Notes under the pieces: generated by a model
Database searches by the model: none
The model's input: only the letters and a program-made list of their open reading frames with translations
What the model was told of the DNA's origin: nothing
From: Strigamia acuminata
Taxonomy: Eukaryota > Arthropoda > Chilopoda > Geophilomorpha > Linotaeniidae
Assembly: GCA_949358305.1 (NCBI GenBank)
Contig: OX442318.1
Span: 62,001 to 126,000 of the forward strand
Direction: 5' to 3'
Length of the DNA stretch: 64,000 nucleotides
Made by a program: the position numbers and the translations under genes
Part shown: piece by piece, positions 22,307 to 34,195 of the stretch
Position numbering within the stretch: the first letter of the stretch is position 1
Layout: every line of letters begins with the position of its first letter

Positions 22307-22535
22307 AGATTATACCAGGATTTTTCAAAATAATGCGCGTTTGTCAACGAATTTCTAAATGTGGGCTTGAAATGAGCATTTCTTTAAATTGTTTTTTTTT
22401 TTTTTTAATTTAGGTATTTTGTTTTGATTGCAAGCTGTGTTTGAACGCTGTTCTGCTGTCGAAGTGTGTTCGCGCTCAACTGTGGGAGAATTTTTCGCTT
22501 TGGAGTCGCGAAAATGAGACGAGTACGATGAATTA
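22307..22535 (+). pseudogene. HFM1: HFM1 Sec63 exon piece (U2b)
   Basis: Copy of 14329-14557. Confidence 0.75.
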
Positions 22536-24036
22536 AAACGAATGAAAGATCCCGCTTTGATGACAGCTCGACAAGTAAATTGATTTGAAAGATTTAGATG
22601 CAATAAATAGTTGATTTTCTATGCTAGAGAGCGCTTTTAGAGAATAAAACTCAACGGGATGGAACGATACCCGATCTGCAAATGATACCGTCGGTTTATT
22701 GTGTTCGTGTTAAAATTAACGATTTTTGTTTATTTTTAATTAATGCGTGATGGTATTGCAGATGCATCGACGCAAAATGGATCGTTGTTGGTAATTGTGT
22801 TGGCTCCGAATTTCTCCAAATGATCGGTCGAGCCGGTCGACCGCAATACGACGTGCTGTCCACCTTAAAGGTATAAAAAAAATATGATTTTTGTGATTTT
22901 GTTTTCAATCTTTTCCAAGGTTAAATACGAGAATTTGATCGGTGGGACGCAACTCGTTGAATCCCATCTGCATAAGCATTTAATTGAGCATCTGAACAGC
23001 GAGGTCGTTTTACGAACAATAAGCGACGTGGGAGTGTTGTTGAGTTGGATTCGCTCCACATTTCTCTACGTTCGAGTCTTGAAACATCCGAAACTCTACG
23101 GAATGCAAGAAAATATGGAAAAAGACGCGCTGGAGTCGACATTACTCGGTTTTTGTGTCTATTTTTTCTAAAATAAAATCAAAATCAAATATTTTGTCAA
23201 TTTTGCAGACATGTGCGTGCGCAGTATCAACACGTTGGTCGACAACGACATAATTCGGATGGGTGAAGAAGGATTTGATCTGTGCCCGACTCAGACGGGA
23301 CGTTTAATGGCCCGTTACTGCCTGGCGTTTGACACGATGAAGTTGTTTATAAAGTCGACGAGTGACGCCACGATGAGCGATTTGGTCGAACTGCTCGCGT
23401 CGTGTACGGAATTAATGATGTAACGCTGCGGACGTCGGAGAAAAAGACGTTGAACGCTAAGAATAAGGATGAAGTCGGGCCGACAATTCGTTTTCCGATG
23501 GAGGGGAAGATCAAAACGCGACAAATGAAGATTACATCGTTTAAAAAAATCAAGGATGTAAACCCGAGAGAACTTGAAATGGGTGAATTTTTTTTAATTG
23601 AATGTAATTGATTTTGATTTCGTTGAAAATTCAATTTCATTCGAATTTTACATTCGATTTTCCTAATTCTTAATTCGATTTTCCGATTTTTAATCTAATT
23701 TTCCTAATTTGTAATTCAATTTTCCTAATCTTTAATTCGATTTTCTTAATTTTTAATTTAATTTCCTTAATTTTTGGTTCAATTTTTTGATTTTTTTTTC
23801 AATTTTTTGATTTTTTATTCTATTTTTTGATTTTTTATTCAATTTTTTGAATTTTAAATCAAATTTAAAGTTGAATTCAATTTTATTTGCTTTGATTTTG
23901 ATTTTCATTCAATTCTTGTCTTTTTTTTGCAGATTGTCAATCGTCACCCACCGTTTGGAAACCAAATCTTAAAATCTGTCCTCAATTTACCAAACTACGA
24001 AATCGAAATCGAAGAAGCAAAACCAAAACCACCCAA

Positions 24037-24169
24037 TGTAGTATTGTGTAAATGCGCCACTAGAGGGCGCGAGGTTCAAGGCCGTGTGAAGGCCGTTAAG
24101 TGTAATAAAGGTCACTTGCTAACTAGCATTGAACTGGTGTGGATGTCTCCCTTATTTCAGTATTTTACA
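24037..24169 (+). repeat. Gypsy-1 5' LTR
   Basis: 133 bp with inverted TGTA/TACA ends, identical to 28621-28753. It contains an AATAAA signal and the short palindrome GCGCCACTAGAGGGCGC. Confidence 0.93.
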
Positions 24170-24170
24170 T

Positions 24171-24181
24171 TGGCGACGAGG
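24171..24181 (+). promoter_or_regulatory. Gypsy-1 primer binding site (tRNA-Ser)
   Basis: TGGCGACGAGG lies one base after the LTR. It matches the complement of the CCA-tailed 3' end of animal tRNA-Ser(GCT), CCTCGTCGCCA. Serine primers are known for Mag-type Gypsy elements. Confidence 0.75.
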
Positions 24182-24299
24182 GAAATTTATTTATTGGACT
24201 TTGTGTGTGATATACGAGTACGAATGAACAGTTTATTGTGAGTGGACAGCTTATCTTGGATTTTGTGACTTTGCGTTGTGTGTTGTGAGCGACGCTGTC

Positions 24300-27200
24300 A
24301 TGGCGGACGAAACGGGGGGCGTGGCAGGTTTTCTACGCACAGCAGGGATTCCGCCGTTCGACGTGCATGGCGAAGCAACCACACAGGCCCAGAGGTGGAA
24401 GAGATGGCTGAGTAGACTCGAAATGTTTTTGGTCGCGGCTGGAATTAAGGACGACGGGAGGAAAATGGCGACGCTCCTACATCAAGCAGGTGAAGAGGTT
24501 TTCTCTGTGTACGAGACGCTCGCGATAGAGGAAGAGGATAGGAATTTTGACTCGGTTAAGCAGGCGCTGACGAAATATTTCGCTCCGGGTAAGAACATGC
24601 AGTTTTGTATATATACTTTTCGTGTATCTCGCCAGGAGGCGACAGAATCCCTAGACAAATACCAAATGCGGCTCCGACAGCTAACAGTGGGTTGTGAGTT
24701 CCATGATGATGACCGGGAGATAAAGTCCCAGCTGATTTTGGGCACGAACATGAATCGGTTGCGACGACAAGGACTGCGAGACGATTCGTTGACTTTAAAA
24801 CAATTGTTAGATTTAGGCCGAGGTTACGAGGCGTCGGAGTACCAGGCAAAGCAAATGGAAGGAGGTGAGAAGGAAATAACAGGTGATGTCAATTGGGTCC
24901 GAGCGCCGACCGAGGCGAGGAAAAGGGCCAATAGTAATGTGGAAACTCGGCGGAGTGAGCCAACGGTGACAACAACGCAGAGCGGATCAGGTGGGCTCAG
25001 AAATTTCAATAATAGGAAGTGTTTCAATTGCGGGCGCGCGTGGCCACACGCGCCCCCACAGGAATGTCCAGCGAGGAGCGTGACGTGTCGGGGATGTGGA
25101 AAGGTGGGACATTTCGTGCGATTTTGTCGTGGAAAAAGGAGCGACGGGGGAGGCGCCGATAAGAAAACAAACATCGTGGGTCGTATTTGCAACGAAGAGA
25201 GCGATGACGAGGAACTATTCGTGATTGGAATGTGTGCGGAGCGGAAGAGAGGAAAATCAAAGATGCCGGAAGTGCGTTTAACGATAGGTGGGGAGAGTAA
25301 GTGCACAAGATTTATTGTCGATTCCGGGACGTCCGTGAACATTTTGGGCAGGGAGGACTACCGAGCCATGCAGCGAAAACCGACATTAGTAGGAAGTCGC
25401 GCCAAGTTACTGCCGTACGGGGCGGAGGAGCCACTGCCGCTTTTGGGGCGTACGGAGCTGACGCTCCATTATGAGGGACAACAAATGTGTGTAACGGCGT
25501 ACGTGGTGGACCGCCCGGGCGCGTCGTTATTGAATTACGATACGGCAAAGCAGTTAGGGATTGTGGAAATAGTAAATAACGTGGAAAGGTCGACGATCGA
25601 GGAGGAAATTAAACGACAGTACCCGAAGCTGTTTCGAGGGGTCGGTAAGCTAATAAACTATCAGATTCATTTGCATGTAGATGAGGAAGTGGCTCCAGTT
25701 GCCCAACGCTACCGCCCGCTGCCGTTTCGGTTAAGGAAGAAGGTGGAAAACGAACTCGAAAGATTGCTGCGTATGGATGTGATCGAACGGATCGACGAGG
25801 GGATGGGCCCGACGCCCTGGGTCTCGCCGATCCATTGCGTCGACAAACCAAAAGATCCGGACCCCAACGCCATACGTATGTGCGTCGACGCAAGAGAGGT
25901 TAATAAGGCCATCAAAAGAGTACGCCATACCTCACCTCGATTGGAAGACGTTGTGGCACTTGCAGAAGGGGCAAGATTTTTTTCCAAACTGGATTTAAAC
26001 CATGGATTCAACCAGGTCGAACTCGACGAGGAGTCGCGGAAGTATACTGTTTTCGCGACTCATGTGGGCCTGTTCCGGTTTAAAAGGCTACTGTTTGGCA
26101 TTAATTCGGCCTCGGAGTTATTTCAGGATACCATTCGACAAGTAATCGAGGGGCTTTCGAACTGCATTAATATTGTCGATGATATATTCATTGTAGGCAA
26201 GACGGTGGAAGCACATGATGCGGCGATTCACGCTGTTTTGCGGCGGCTGGAAGAAAGGGGTTTGACCCTAAATGAGGACAAATGTGAGATTCGCCGGGAC
26301 GAGATTGTTTTTTTTGGCCATGTGTTTTCGGCGGCCGGGGTGGCAATTGATCCGCGAAAGGTGGAGGCGATAGAAAGGATGGGGATCCCAAAGTCGGTGA
26401 CGGAGGTAAAGAGTTTATTGGGCATGGTGGTGTACTGCGCACGTTTTATTGAGAATATGGCGGAGATTTTGAAGCCATTGAGAGACTTAACTAAGCGGTC
26501 GAATGGGAGATTCCAATGGGAGGAGAAGCACCAAAAGGCGTGGACCAGCATAAAAAAACAGCTGGGAAATAAGAACGTTTTAGCGTACCATGATCCGGCG
26601 GCGGTGACACACGTGACGGTGGACGCGGGGCCGAATGGACTGGGTGCCATTTTGGCTCAAGTTAGGAGTGGCGAGATTGAGCCGCGAGTTGTAGCATACG
26701 CCAGCCGAGCATTAACCGATGTGGAGAGCAGATACTCGCAAATCGAACGTGAAACTTTGGCGGCCGTTTGGGCCATTGAACATTTTTACTTGTACTTGTA
26801 CGGGGTGAATTTCCTTCTATTTACAGATCACAAACCGCTGATAAGCATATTTGGCAACAGGAAAGCTCGGCCCTCAGCTAGAATAGAGAGACTCTGCTTG
26901 CGAATACAGCAGTACGTATTCGAGGTAAAATTTACAAAGGGCAGCTCCAACCCCAGCGATTACATGTCGCGCCATGCGGGTAGCGAAAGGAAGAGTGATG
27001 GCGTGATGTCGAGGACTTTGGAAAATTACATTAATTTTGTAGTTAGGACACGAGTGCCCAAGTCATTGACACGGGCGAGAATAGCAGAGTGTACGCAAGA
27101 GGACGCCAGCTTGAAAATCCTACAGCGAGCTTTAAGACAGGACGGTGGTGAGTCGGAAAAATTATGGAAGGATGACTGTTTAAAATCTTTCAGAATGTTG

Positions 27201-28520
27201 CGTGACGAGTTTACGATTGCTGAGGACGGGATTATTCTCCGGGGCGACCGAATTGTGGTGCCGACGTCATTGAGGGACGAAGTAGTGAAAATTGCGCATC
27301 GGGGGCATCAGGGCGTGGTGAAAACCAAGATGTTATTGCGCCAGAAAGTCTGGTATCCGGGCCTGGATGCTCAGGTGGAGAAGCTCGTTGCGGGCTGCAT
27401 TCCTTGCCAAGCAAGCGTGCCGGTGAAGGCGAGGACCCCGCTCGAGATGTCTGAGCTGCCGGATCGCCCATGGCAGAAGATAGCAGTCGATTTTTTGGGA
27501 CCGTTTCCCGACGGGAAAATACTGTTCGTCGTGGTTGACGAGTATTCGCGGTTCCCCTTCGTTGACGGCGTGTCGTCGACGGGGGCGCGGAATGTAGTGG
27601 CGATACTTAGGAAGCGTTTCTCGGAGTTGGGCATCCCGGAGGTCGTGAAGTCCGACAACGGGCCGCCGTTTTCGTCTAATGAGTTCGCGGATTTCTTGGG
27701 CGAGATGGGCGTGCGACACCATCGGGTCACGCCGCTTTGGCCCGAGGCGAATGGAGAGGTGGAACGCCTAATGAAAACGCTTAATAAGGCCATTCTGACA
27801 GCGGTTACAGAGGAGCGCAAATGGTACGAGGAAATATACGAATTTTTAATGAATTACAGGGCAACTCCTCATACCACGACGGGGGTCCCGCCGGCCGATG
27901 CGTTGTATGGTCGGCCAATCAAAACGAGACTGCCACAGCAGTTCGCAAAATTGGATGATGAGGTGATGAGACGGAGAGACAGTAACAAGAAAGCGGAAAT
28001 GAAAAGGTTGGCTGACGGAAGGAGACACACGCGAGGACACGAGTTGGTGGTGGGCGATGTGGTATTGTTGAAAAGGAGGAAAATTAACAAATTAACCACG
28101 CCGTATGACCCGGATCCATTCGTGGTGACGTCGGTGGCAGGATCGCAGGTGACGGCAGATAGGAGAGGACAGAGCATAGTACGAAACTCATCTTTCTTTA
28201 AGAAGATGCGTTCGAGGGAGGAGGTGAGGTTGGAGCGTCATGCTGAGGATGAGGAGGAGGATGAGAGACTGGGAGAGAGCCGTACGGAGGAAGGAGAGGG
28301 AGATGAAAGTGACGAGAGTGAGTGGCAAGATGATACGTCCGAGTCATCGGGGGAGGAGAGGATGGAGCTGGTGACGGCTCCGGTGCTGGTGGAGCCGGAG
28401 ATAGCCCCGGTCGCGCCGGGCCCTGTGGACGTTCCTTTTGCACCGCGAAGATCAAAAAGAGACAAAAAGAAGCCGTCCTGGCAACATGACTATGACATGT
28501 GTACTAAGAAGAGGAAATGA
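24300..28520 (+). CDS. Gypsy-1 gag-pol polyprotein
   Basis: 1406 aa from ATG 24300, with G at -3 and +4. The frame is open a little upstream. Order: gag about 1-230; tandem CCHC knuckles CFNCGRAW (C at 241) and CRGCGKVGHFVRFC; protease VDSGTSVN (D341); RT with FSKLDLNHGFNQVEL and IVDDI (D627, D628); RNase H (VDAGPNGLGA, TDHKPL D843); integrase with an H-H-C-C finger ending CIPCQA, then D1064 (VDFLGPF), D1119 (SDNGPPF) and E1153 (NGEVERL). RT precedes integrase, as in Ty3/gypsy. The C terminus is a long acidic tail rich in E and D, then a basic RRSKRDKKKPSW motif. There is no env-like ORF. The frame is unbroken, so the copy may be competent. It is more GC-rich than the flanking array. Confidence 0.95.
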   Translation: MADETGGVAGFLRTAGIPPFDVHGEATTQAQRWKRWLSRLEMFLVAAGIKDDGRKMATLLHQAGEEVFSVYETLAIEEEDRNFDSVKQALTKYFAPGKNMQFCIYTFRVSRQEATESLDKYQMRLRQLTVGCEFHDDDREIKSQLILGTNMNRLRRQGLRDDSLTLKQLLDLGRGYEASEYQAKQMEGGEKEITGDVNWVRAPTEARKRANSNVETRRSEPTVTTTQSGSGGLRNFNNRKCFNCGRAWPHAPPQECPARSVTCRGCGKVGHFVRFCRGKRSDGGGADKKTNIVGRICNEESDDEELFVIGMCAERKRGKSKMPEVRLTIGGESKCTRFIVDSGTSVNILGREDYRAMQRKPTLVGSRAKLLPYGAEEPLPLLGRTELTLHYEGQQMCVTAYVVDRPGASLLNYDTAKQLGIVEIVNNVERSTIEEEIKRQYPKLFRGVGKLINYQIHLHVDEEVAPVAQRYRPLPFRLRKKVENELERLLRMDVIERIDEGMGPTPWVSPIHCVDKPKDPDPNAIRMCVDAREVNKAIKRVRHTSPRLEDVVALAEGARFFSKLDLNHGFNQVELDEESRKYTVFATHVGLFRFKRLLFGINSASELFQDTIRQVIEGLSNCINIVDDIFIVGKTVEAHDAAIHAVLRRLEERGLTLNEDKCEIRRDEIVFFGHVFSAAGVAIDPRKVEAIERMGIPKSVTEVKSLLGMVVYCARFIENMAEILKPLRDLTKRSNGRFQWEEKHQKAWTSIKKQLGNKNVLAYHDPAAVTHVTVDAGPNGLGAILAQVRSGEIEPRVVAYASRALTDVESRYSQIERETLAAVWAIEHFYLYLYGVNFLLFTDHKPLISIFGNRKARPSARIERLCLRIQQYVFEVKFTKGSSNPSDYMSRHAGSERKSDGVMSRTLENYINFVVRTRVPKSLTRARIAECTQEDASLKILQRALRQDGGESEKLWKDDCLKSFRMLRDEFTIAEDGIILRGDRIVVPTSLRDEVVKIAHRGHQGVVKTKMLLRQKVWYPGLDAQVEKLVAGCIPCQASVPVKARTPLEMSELPDRPWQKIAVDFLGPFPDGKILFVVVDEYSRFPFVDGVSSTGARNVVAILRKRFSELGIPEVVKSDNGPPFSSNEFADFLGEMGVRHHRVTPLWPEANGEVERLMKTLNKAILTAVTEERKWYEEIYEFLMNYRATPHTTTGVPPADALYGRPIKTRLPQQFAKLDDEVMRRRDSNKKAEMKRLADGRRHTRGHELVVGDVVLLKRRKINKLTTPYDPDPFVVTSVAGSQVTADRRGQSIVRNSSFFKKMRSREEVRLERHAEDEEEDERLGESRTEEGEGDESDESEWQDDTSESSGEERMELVTAPVLVEPEIAPVAPGPVDVPFAPRRSKRDKKKPSWQHDYDMCTKKRK

Positions 28521-28610
28521 TTGAGTCGTCGTTTGTGATTTGTTTATTGATTTATTGCTTGTTTATTCGTTGTTTTTTTTGGCTAATTATTGATGTTTTT
28601 ATTTTGGGAT

Positions 28611-28620
28611 AAGGGAGGGA
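28611..28620 (+). other. Gypsy-1 polypurine tract
   Basis: AAGGGAGGGA directly precedes the 3' LTR, where plus-strand priming is expected. Confidence 0.8.
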
Positions 28621-28753
28621 TGTAGTATTGTGTAAATGCGCCACTAGAGGGCGCGAGGTTCAAGGCCGTGTGAAGGCCGTTAAGTGTAATAAAGGTCACT
28701 TGCTAACTAGCATTGAACTGGTGTGGATGTCTCCCTTATTTCAGTATTTTACA
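28621..28753 (+). repeat. Gypsy-1 3' LTR
   Basis: Identical to the 5' LTR. Confidence 0.93.
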
Positions 28754-29186
28754 TTATTCAACCCAAATTATCCTCACGCTAAAACTAACAAACTTCCAAT
28801 CCCTCTCCGAAAATCGCGCACTCTCACCCAGAAATTGTTTCCTACAACTCGGAAATGCCGAAAACCAAATTATATTCGAACAGAAAATTATGTTAAAAAA
28901 AAAATAACAACCATTTGAAAATAATTTTAAAAAATAAAATTTCGTTTCAGGAAAAATACATTATTGCAAAACGGTCAATGGATGCGAAAAATCGACGTCC
29001 GAAATTGCAAGAAAGGAAACCAACTTCACATCCACGTGATAAACGAAGAATGTCTAATTTTTGCCCTGAATTATACTAATACCTAGTGGCAACCTAGTTC
29101 GTAGGAATGACCCGGTCCCCCGCCGAAAAAGAATAAAAACAAATGAAACATGAATTCTTTTTATTACTTTTGGTTGGTTAAACAGG

Positions 29187-29472
29187 TTAGTTCTTGCTCA
29201 CGATTTTATCCAGTATTCCGAAGCCTGTGCCGTATCTACGAGGAAATAGAAATTAATTCCGAGTTTTTGATTGAAATGATGATTTTTGTACTTTGAGTTG
29301 AACACTTCGGAGCAACTCATGTGTTCGCTGATGTCGCATAATGCTGTGTATTTCTTGTCGGGGGTTTTTTGTACGCGTAGAATGATAGTGAAAGACCCAG
29401 CAAGCAGAGGAATGTAATCCAAACGTATAACCGAGTAATTCGTTCAACTCGGCGTCTAACATCCGACTCCAT
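29187..29472 (-). pseudogene. VKORC1: VKORC1-like 5' exons, frameshifted (U2)
   Basis: Same as U1, including the 13-bp deletion. Confidence 0.85.
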
Positions 29473-30608
29473 TCCTGTAAACAAATTATATATGTCCAAT
29501 AGATGACGCTGTTGTGAGCGAAGATTAAGAGTTTTGTATATTTAGATATATATTGGCTTTTTCTTCTTCTTTTTGTTGTGTTTTATGTGTATTTCGACGC
29601 AAATTAATATATTGGGAGGCTACTGATAATTTATTATGTCAAATCGGTAAAATCAAGTAATTATTGTGTGCGCCATCTATTGGATTTTGTCCGAACTTTG
29701 CAAGTTCGCAGAAATTGCCCAAGATGGCGCCAGGGCTTTCGGCTTATTATTCCGAGTAATCAAAACGATTTTATTTTCAGTTTTCATTATTAGCGCAATA
29801 ATTATACACGGAATTCTCGTAATAAATCTAATTTTTATTTGAGTTATTGTAATTTTACGTCATTAACATGCCAGAATATCGGGTTTATATCTGCCGGATT
29901 TCGTCGGAACTTTGCAAGTTTCTGGTAATTGTCCGAGATGGCGCTAGGGCTTTTGGAGTATTATTCCGATTTATCAAAACGATTTTATTTTCAGGTTTTT
30001 ATTATGTACTAATATTAGCGCAATGGAATTACACGGTTTTCTTGTAATAAATCTAATTTTTATTTGAGTCGGAACTTAGTAAGTTTACTTAGTAAGTAAA
30101 ATCGATGTATTCGGCCATTAAATCGATGTTTTTGCTATTAGATCCATGTTTTCAGCTATAAAATCGATGTTTTTTGCGATAAAATCGATGTTTCTGCAAT
30201 CAAAACGATTTTTTTAACTATAAAATCTATGTTTTGCTATAAAATCGATTATTTTTAGCTATAAAATCGATGTTTTTAGCTATAAAATCGATGCTTTTAC
30301 TTAATCGATGTTTTTAGCCATTGGGCACTGTCCTGTTGTTAGACATCCAATTTATCATTTAGTATCGTCCTTTTGTTAGTCATCCTACTTGCCATTGTGC
30401 ATCGTCCTTTCGTTAGTTATTATACTCTCCATTAGGCATCGTCCTGTTGTTAGACATCTTACTTTCCATTGGGTATCGTCCTTTTGCTAGTTAAAAATCA
30501 CTGGCGCCATCCTGGGGAATTCATACGAACTTGCAAAGTTCAAACAAAATCCACTAGATGGCAACCCGGGAAAATTTAACATGGCGCCCAAGAAGAGTGT
30601 TTTTTCCA

Positions 30609-30837
30609 AGATTATACCAGGATTTTTCAAAATAATGCGCGTTTGTCAACGAATTTCTAAATGTGGGCTTGAAATGAGCATTTCTTTAAATTGTTTTTTT
30701 TTTTTTTTAATTTAGGTATTTTGTTTTGATTGCAAGCTGTGTTTGAACGCTGTTCTGCTGTCGAAGTGTGTTCGCGCTCAACTGTGGGAGAATTTTTCGC
30801 TTTGGAGTCGCGAAAATGAGACGAGTACGATGAATTA
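30609..30837 (+). pseudogene. HFM1: HFM1 Sec63 exon piece (U3a)
   Basis: Copy of 11249-11477. Confidence 0.75.
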
Positions 30838-31081
30838 AAACGAATGAAAGATCCCGCTTTGATGACAGCTCGACAAGTAAATTGATTTGAAAGATTTAGA
30901 TGCAATAAATAGTTGATTTTCCATGCTAGAGAGCGCTTTTAGAGAATAAAACTCAACGGGATGGAACGATACCCGAAATGCAAATGCTACCGTCGGGTAT
31001 TTCACTTACCGTAGGTTTATTGTGTTCCTGTTAAAATTAACGATTTTTGTTTATTTTTAATTAATGCGTGATGGTATTGCA

Positions 31082-31885
31082 GATGCATCGACTCAAAATA
31101 GATCGTTGTTGGTAATTGTGTTGGATTCGAGTCCGGGACAGAAAATATTGAGGGAAAACCAAGTAAAATCAATTATTTTTACAAATTGTAAACAAACCAT
31201 TTATTGAAGATTTCTATTTTCAGAATGTTTTAACTCACTGCCAGAGCAGGTAAAAAAATCAACAACATAAATTCAAAAAACACTTTCAACAACGAAAACA
31301 AATGGATTTGCAGCGATTTTTTGTATCCAAATTTAAATCCGGATCAAAAAAGCGATCCCAAACCGAACGACGGCCGCTACGAGTTGTTCGCGAACGTCAA
31401 CAAGTCGATCAAGGACAACATTAAGAATTTCATCCTCAACAGTAATCGAAGCGTTTTTAAATTGCAAAATTTGTTGTTTACAATATTTTATTTACAGAAT
31501 CATACGGCGTCGTGTACTCCGAATCATTAATGGCCGGTGCTTTATGCAAAGCGCTCTGTTGTATCCTCATAAAATCAATCCAAAAACTCACATTTTCGAG
31601 AATAAAACACTCCTTAATGTTTTTCAGACATAAATAGGATAGAAAAACAAGATCCCAATGAGCCAAAACATTTCTTCGAGGATATTGGTGCGATATTCCG
31701 CCGTATTTAGACCGAAATTTTAAATTTATATTGAAAAATCGTTACAATTTTGACAGATAATCACGCCGTGTAGCGATTACGCGTCTCAGTACATGAATTT
31801 CATGAATGTTTTCTTCTCGGCACAGAAACAGAATGTGGTCATCGATGCGTGTATGTTAGACGGCGACTCTGGTTTAATTCAACAA
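31082..31885 (+). pseudogene. GTF2H3: GTF2H3 fragment (U3)
   Basis: Copy of the U1 fragment with the same exons and truncations. Confidence 0.85.
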
Positions 31886-31981
31886 GTAAAGAAAAATTTA
31901 AAAAATTTAAAAAACCGAAATAAATTATTTAAAAATTTTGTCTTTTTGTAATTTGTAATTTAATTTTCCTAATCTTTAATT

Positions 31982-33397
31982 CGATTATATCGATGTTTTT
32001 AGCTATAAAATCGATGTTTTTAGCTATAAAATCGATGTTTTTAGCTAGAAAATCGATGTTTTTTACTATAAAATCGATGTTTCTGCTACAGAAACGATGT
32101 TTTTGGCCATTAAATCGATGTTTTTGGTCATTAAATTGATGTTTTTGTTATTAAATCGATGTTTTTAGCTATAAAATCAATGTTTTTAGCTAGAAAATCG
32201 ATGTTTTTTACTATAAAATCGATGTTTCTGCTACAGAAACGATGTTTTTGGCCATTAAATCGATGTTTTTGGTCATTAAATTGATGTTTTTGCTATTAAA
32301 TCGATGTTTTTAGCTATAAAATCGATGTTTTTAGCTATAAAATCGATGTTTTTAGCTATAAAATCGATGTTTCTGCCATAAAATCGATGTTTTTAGCTAT
32401 AAAATCGATGTTTCTGCTATAAAATCGATGTTTCTGCTATAAAATCAATGTTTTTAGCTATAAAATCGATGTTTCTGTTACAAATACGATGTTTTTAGCC
32501 ATAAAATCGATGTTTTTAGCTATAAAATTTATGCCCCTGCTATAAAATCGATGTTTTTAGCTATTAAATCGATGTTTTTGCTATTAAATCGATGTTTTTA
32601 GCTATAAAATCGATGTTCCTGCTATAAAATTGATGTTTTTAGTTATAAAATCGTTGTATTTGCTATCAAATCAATGTTTTTAGTTATGAAATCAATGTTT
32701 TTTGCTATTAAATCGATGTTTCTGCTGCAAAAACGATGTTTTTTACCATAAAATCGATGTATTTGGCCATTAAATCGATGTTGTTGCTATTATATCGATG
32801 TTTTTAGTTATAAAATCGATGTTTCTGCCATAAAATCGATGTTTTTAGCTATAAAATTGATGTATTTGCTATAAAATCGGTGTTTTTTGCTATAAAATCG
32901 ATGTTTCTGCCATAAAATCGATGTTTTTAGCTATAAAATCGATGTTCCTGCTATAAAATTAATGATTTTAGCTATAAAATCGATGTTTCTGCAATAAAAT
33001 CGATGTTTTTAGCTATAAAATCGATGTTTTTGCTATCAAATCAATGTTTTTAGCTATGAAATCGATGTTTTTTGCTATTAAATCGAAGTTTCTGCTGCAA
33101 AAACGATGTTTTTGACCATAAAATCGATGTATTTGGCCATTAAATCGATGTTTTTAGCTATAAAATCGATGCTCCTGCTATAAAATCGATGTTTTTAGCT
33201 AAAACATCGATGTTTTTACTATAAAATCGATGTTTCTGCTACAAAAACGATGTTTTTGGCCATTAAATCGATGTTTTTGGTTATTAAATCGATGTTTTTG
33301 CTATTAAATCGATGTTTTTAGCTATAAAATCGATGCTTTTACTTAATCGATGTTTTTAGCAATAAAATCGATGCTTTTACTTAATCGATGTTTTTAG
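31982..33397. repeat. 21-bp minisatellite, long block (U3)
   Basis: Same as U1. Confidence 0.95.
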
Positions 33398-33688
33398 CCA
33401 TTGGGCACTGTCCTGTTGTTAGACATCCAATTTATTATTTTGTATCGTCCTTTTGTTAGTCATCCTACTTGCCATTGTGCATCGTCCTTTCGTTAGTTAT
33501 TATACTCTCCATTGGGCATCAGCCTGTTGTTAGACATCTTACTTTCCATTGGGTATCGTCCTTTTGCTAGTTAAAAATTACTGGCGCCATCCTGGGGAAT
33601 TCATACGAACTTGCAAAGTTCAAACAAAATCCACTAGATGGCAACCCGGGAAAATTTAACATGGCGCCCAAGGAGAGTGTTTTTTCCA

Positions 33689-33917
33689 AGATTATACCAG
33701 GATTTTTCAAAATAATGCGCGTTTGTCAACGAATTTCTAAATGTGGGCTTGAAATGAGCATTTCTTTAAATTGTTTTTTTTTTTTTTTAATTTAGGTATT
33801 TTGTTTTGATTGCAAGCTGTGTTTGAACGCTGTTCTGCTGTCGAAGTGTGTTCGCGCTCAACTGTGGGAGAATTTTTCGCTTTGGAGTCGCGAAAATGAG
33901 ACGAGTACGATGAATTA
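33689..33917 (+). pseudogene. HFM1: HFM1 Sec63 exon piece (U3b)
   Basis: Copy of 14329-14557. Confidence 0.75.
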
Positions 33918-34195
33918 AAACGAATGAAAGATCCCGCTTTGATGACAGCTCGACAAGTAAATTGATTTGAAAGATTTAGATGCAATAAATAGTTGATTTT
34001 CTATGCTAGAGAGCGCTTTTAGAGAATAAAACTCAACGGGATGGAACGATACCCGATCTGCAAATGATACCGTCGGTTTATTGTGTTCGTGTTAAAATTA
34101 ACGATTTTTGTTTATTTTTAATTAATGCGTGATGGTATTGCAGATGCATCGACGCAAAATGGATCGTTGTTGGTAATTGTGTTGGCTCCGAATTT

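Larger units (their letters stand above)
24037..28753 (+). mobile_element. complete Ty3/gypsy element, Mag-like (4717 bp)
   Basis: Identical 133-bp LTRs (TGTAGTATTG...TATTTTACA), a tRNA-Ser-type primer site, one gag-pol frame and a polypurine tract. The flanks are CCCAA before and TTATTCAACC after, and the empty site in other units reads CCCAATTCAACC. No 4-6 bp target duplication is therefore evident, only three extra bases. It occurs only in U2, so insertion came after array formation. Confidence 0.95.
22814..29086 (+). pseudogene. HFM1: HFM1 C-terminal exons split by Gypsy (U2)
   Basis: Same exons and frameshift as U1. The VNRHPPFG exon (from 23933) is interrupted at 24036 by the Gypsy element and resumes at about 28754 (TQIILTLKLTNF). 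The solo LTR of U1/U3 is absent from the following intron (about 28909-28950). Confidence 0.9.
18614..29995. repeat. array unit U2 (11382 bp, with Gypsy insertion)
   Basis: Equivalent to U1 but without the solo LTR and with a 4717-bp Gypsy element in the HFM1 3' exon. 11382 equals 6662 (bare unit) plus 4717 plus 3 extra bases at the insertion site. Its minisatellite and 37-bp blocks are listed under U1. Confidence 0.95.

Noticed and set aside
24482-28465. Minus-strand frames over Gypsy-1
   Set aside because: They are shadows of gag-pol; no independent motifs.
24300-28520. Endogenous retrovirus (errantivirus) status for the Gypsy elements
   Set aside because: No envelope frame follows pol in either Gypsy element; both are simple gag-pol retrotransposons.
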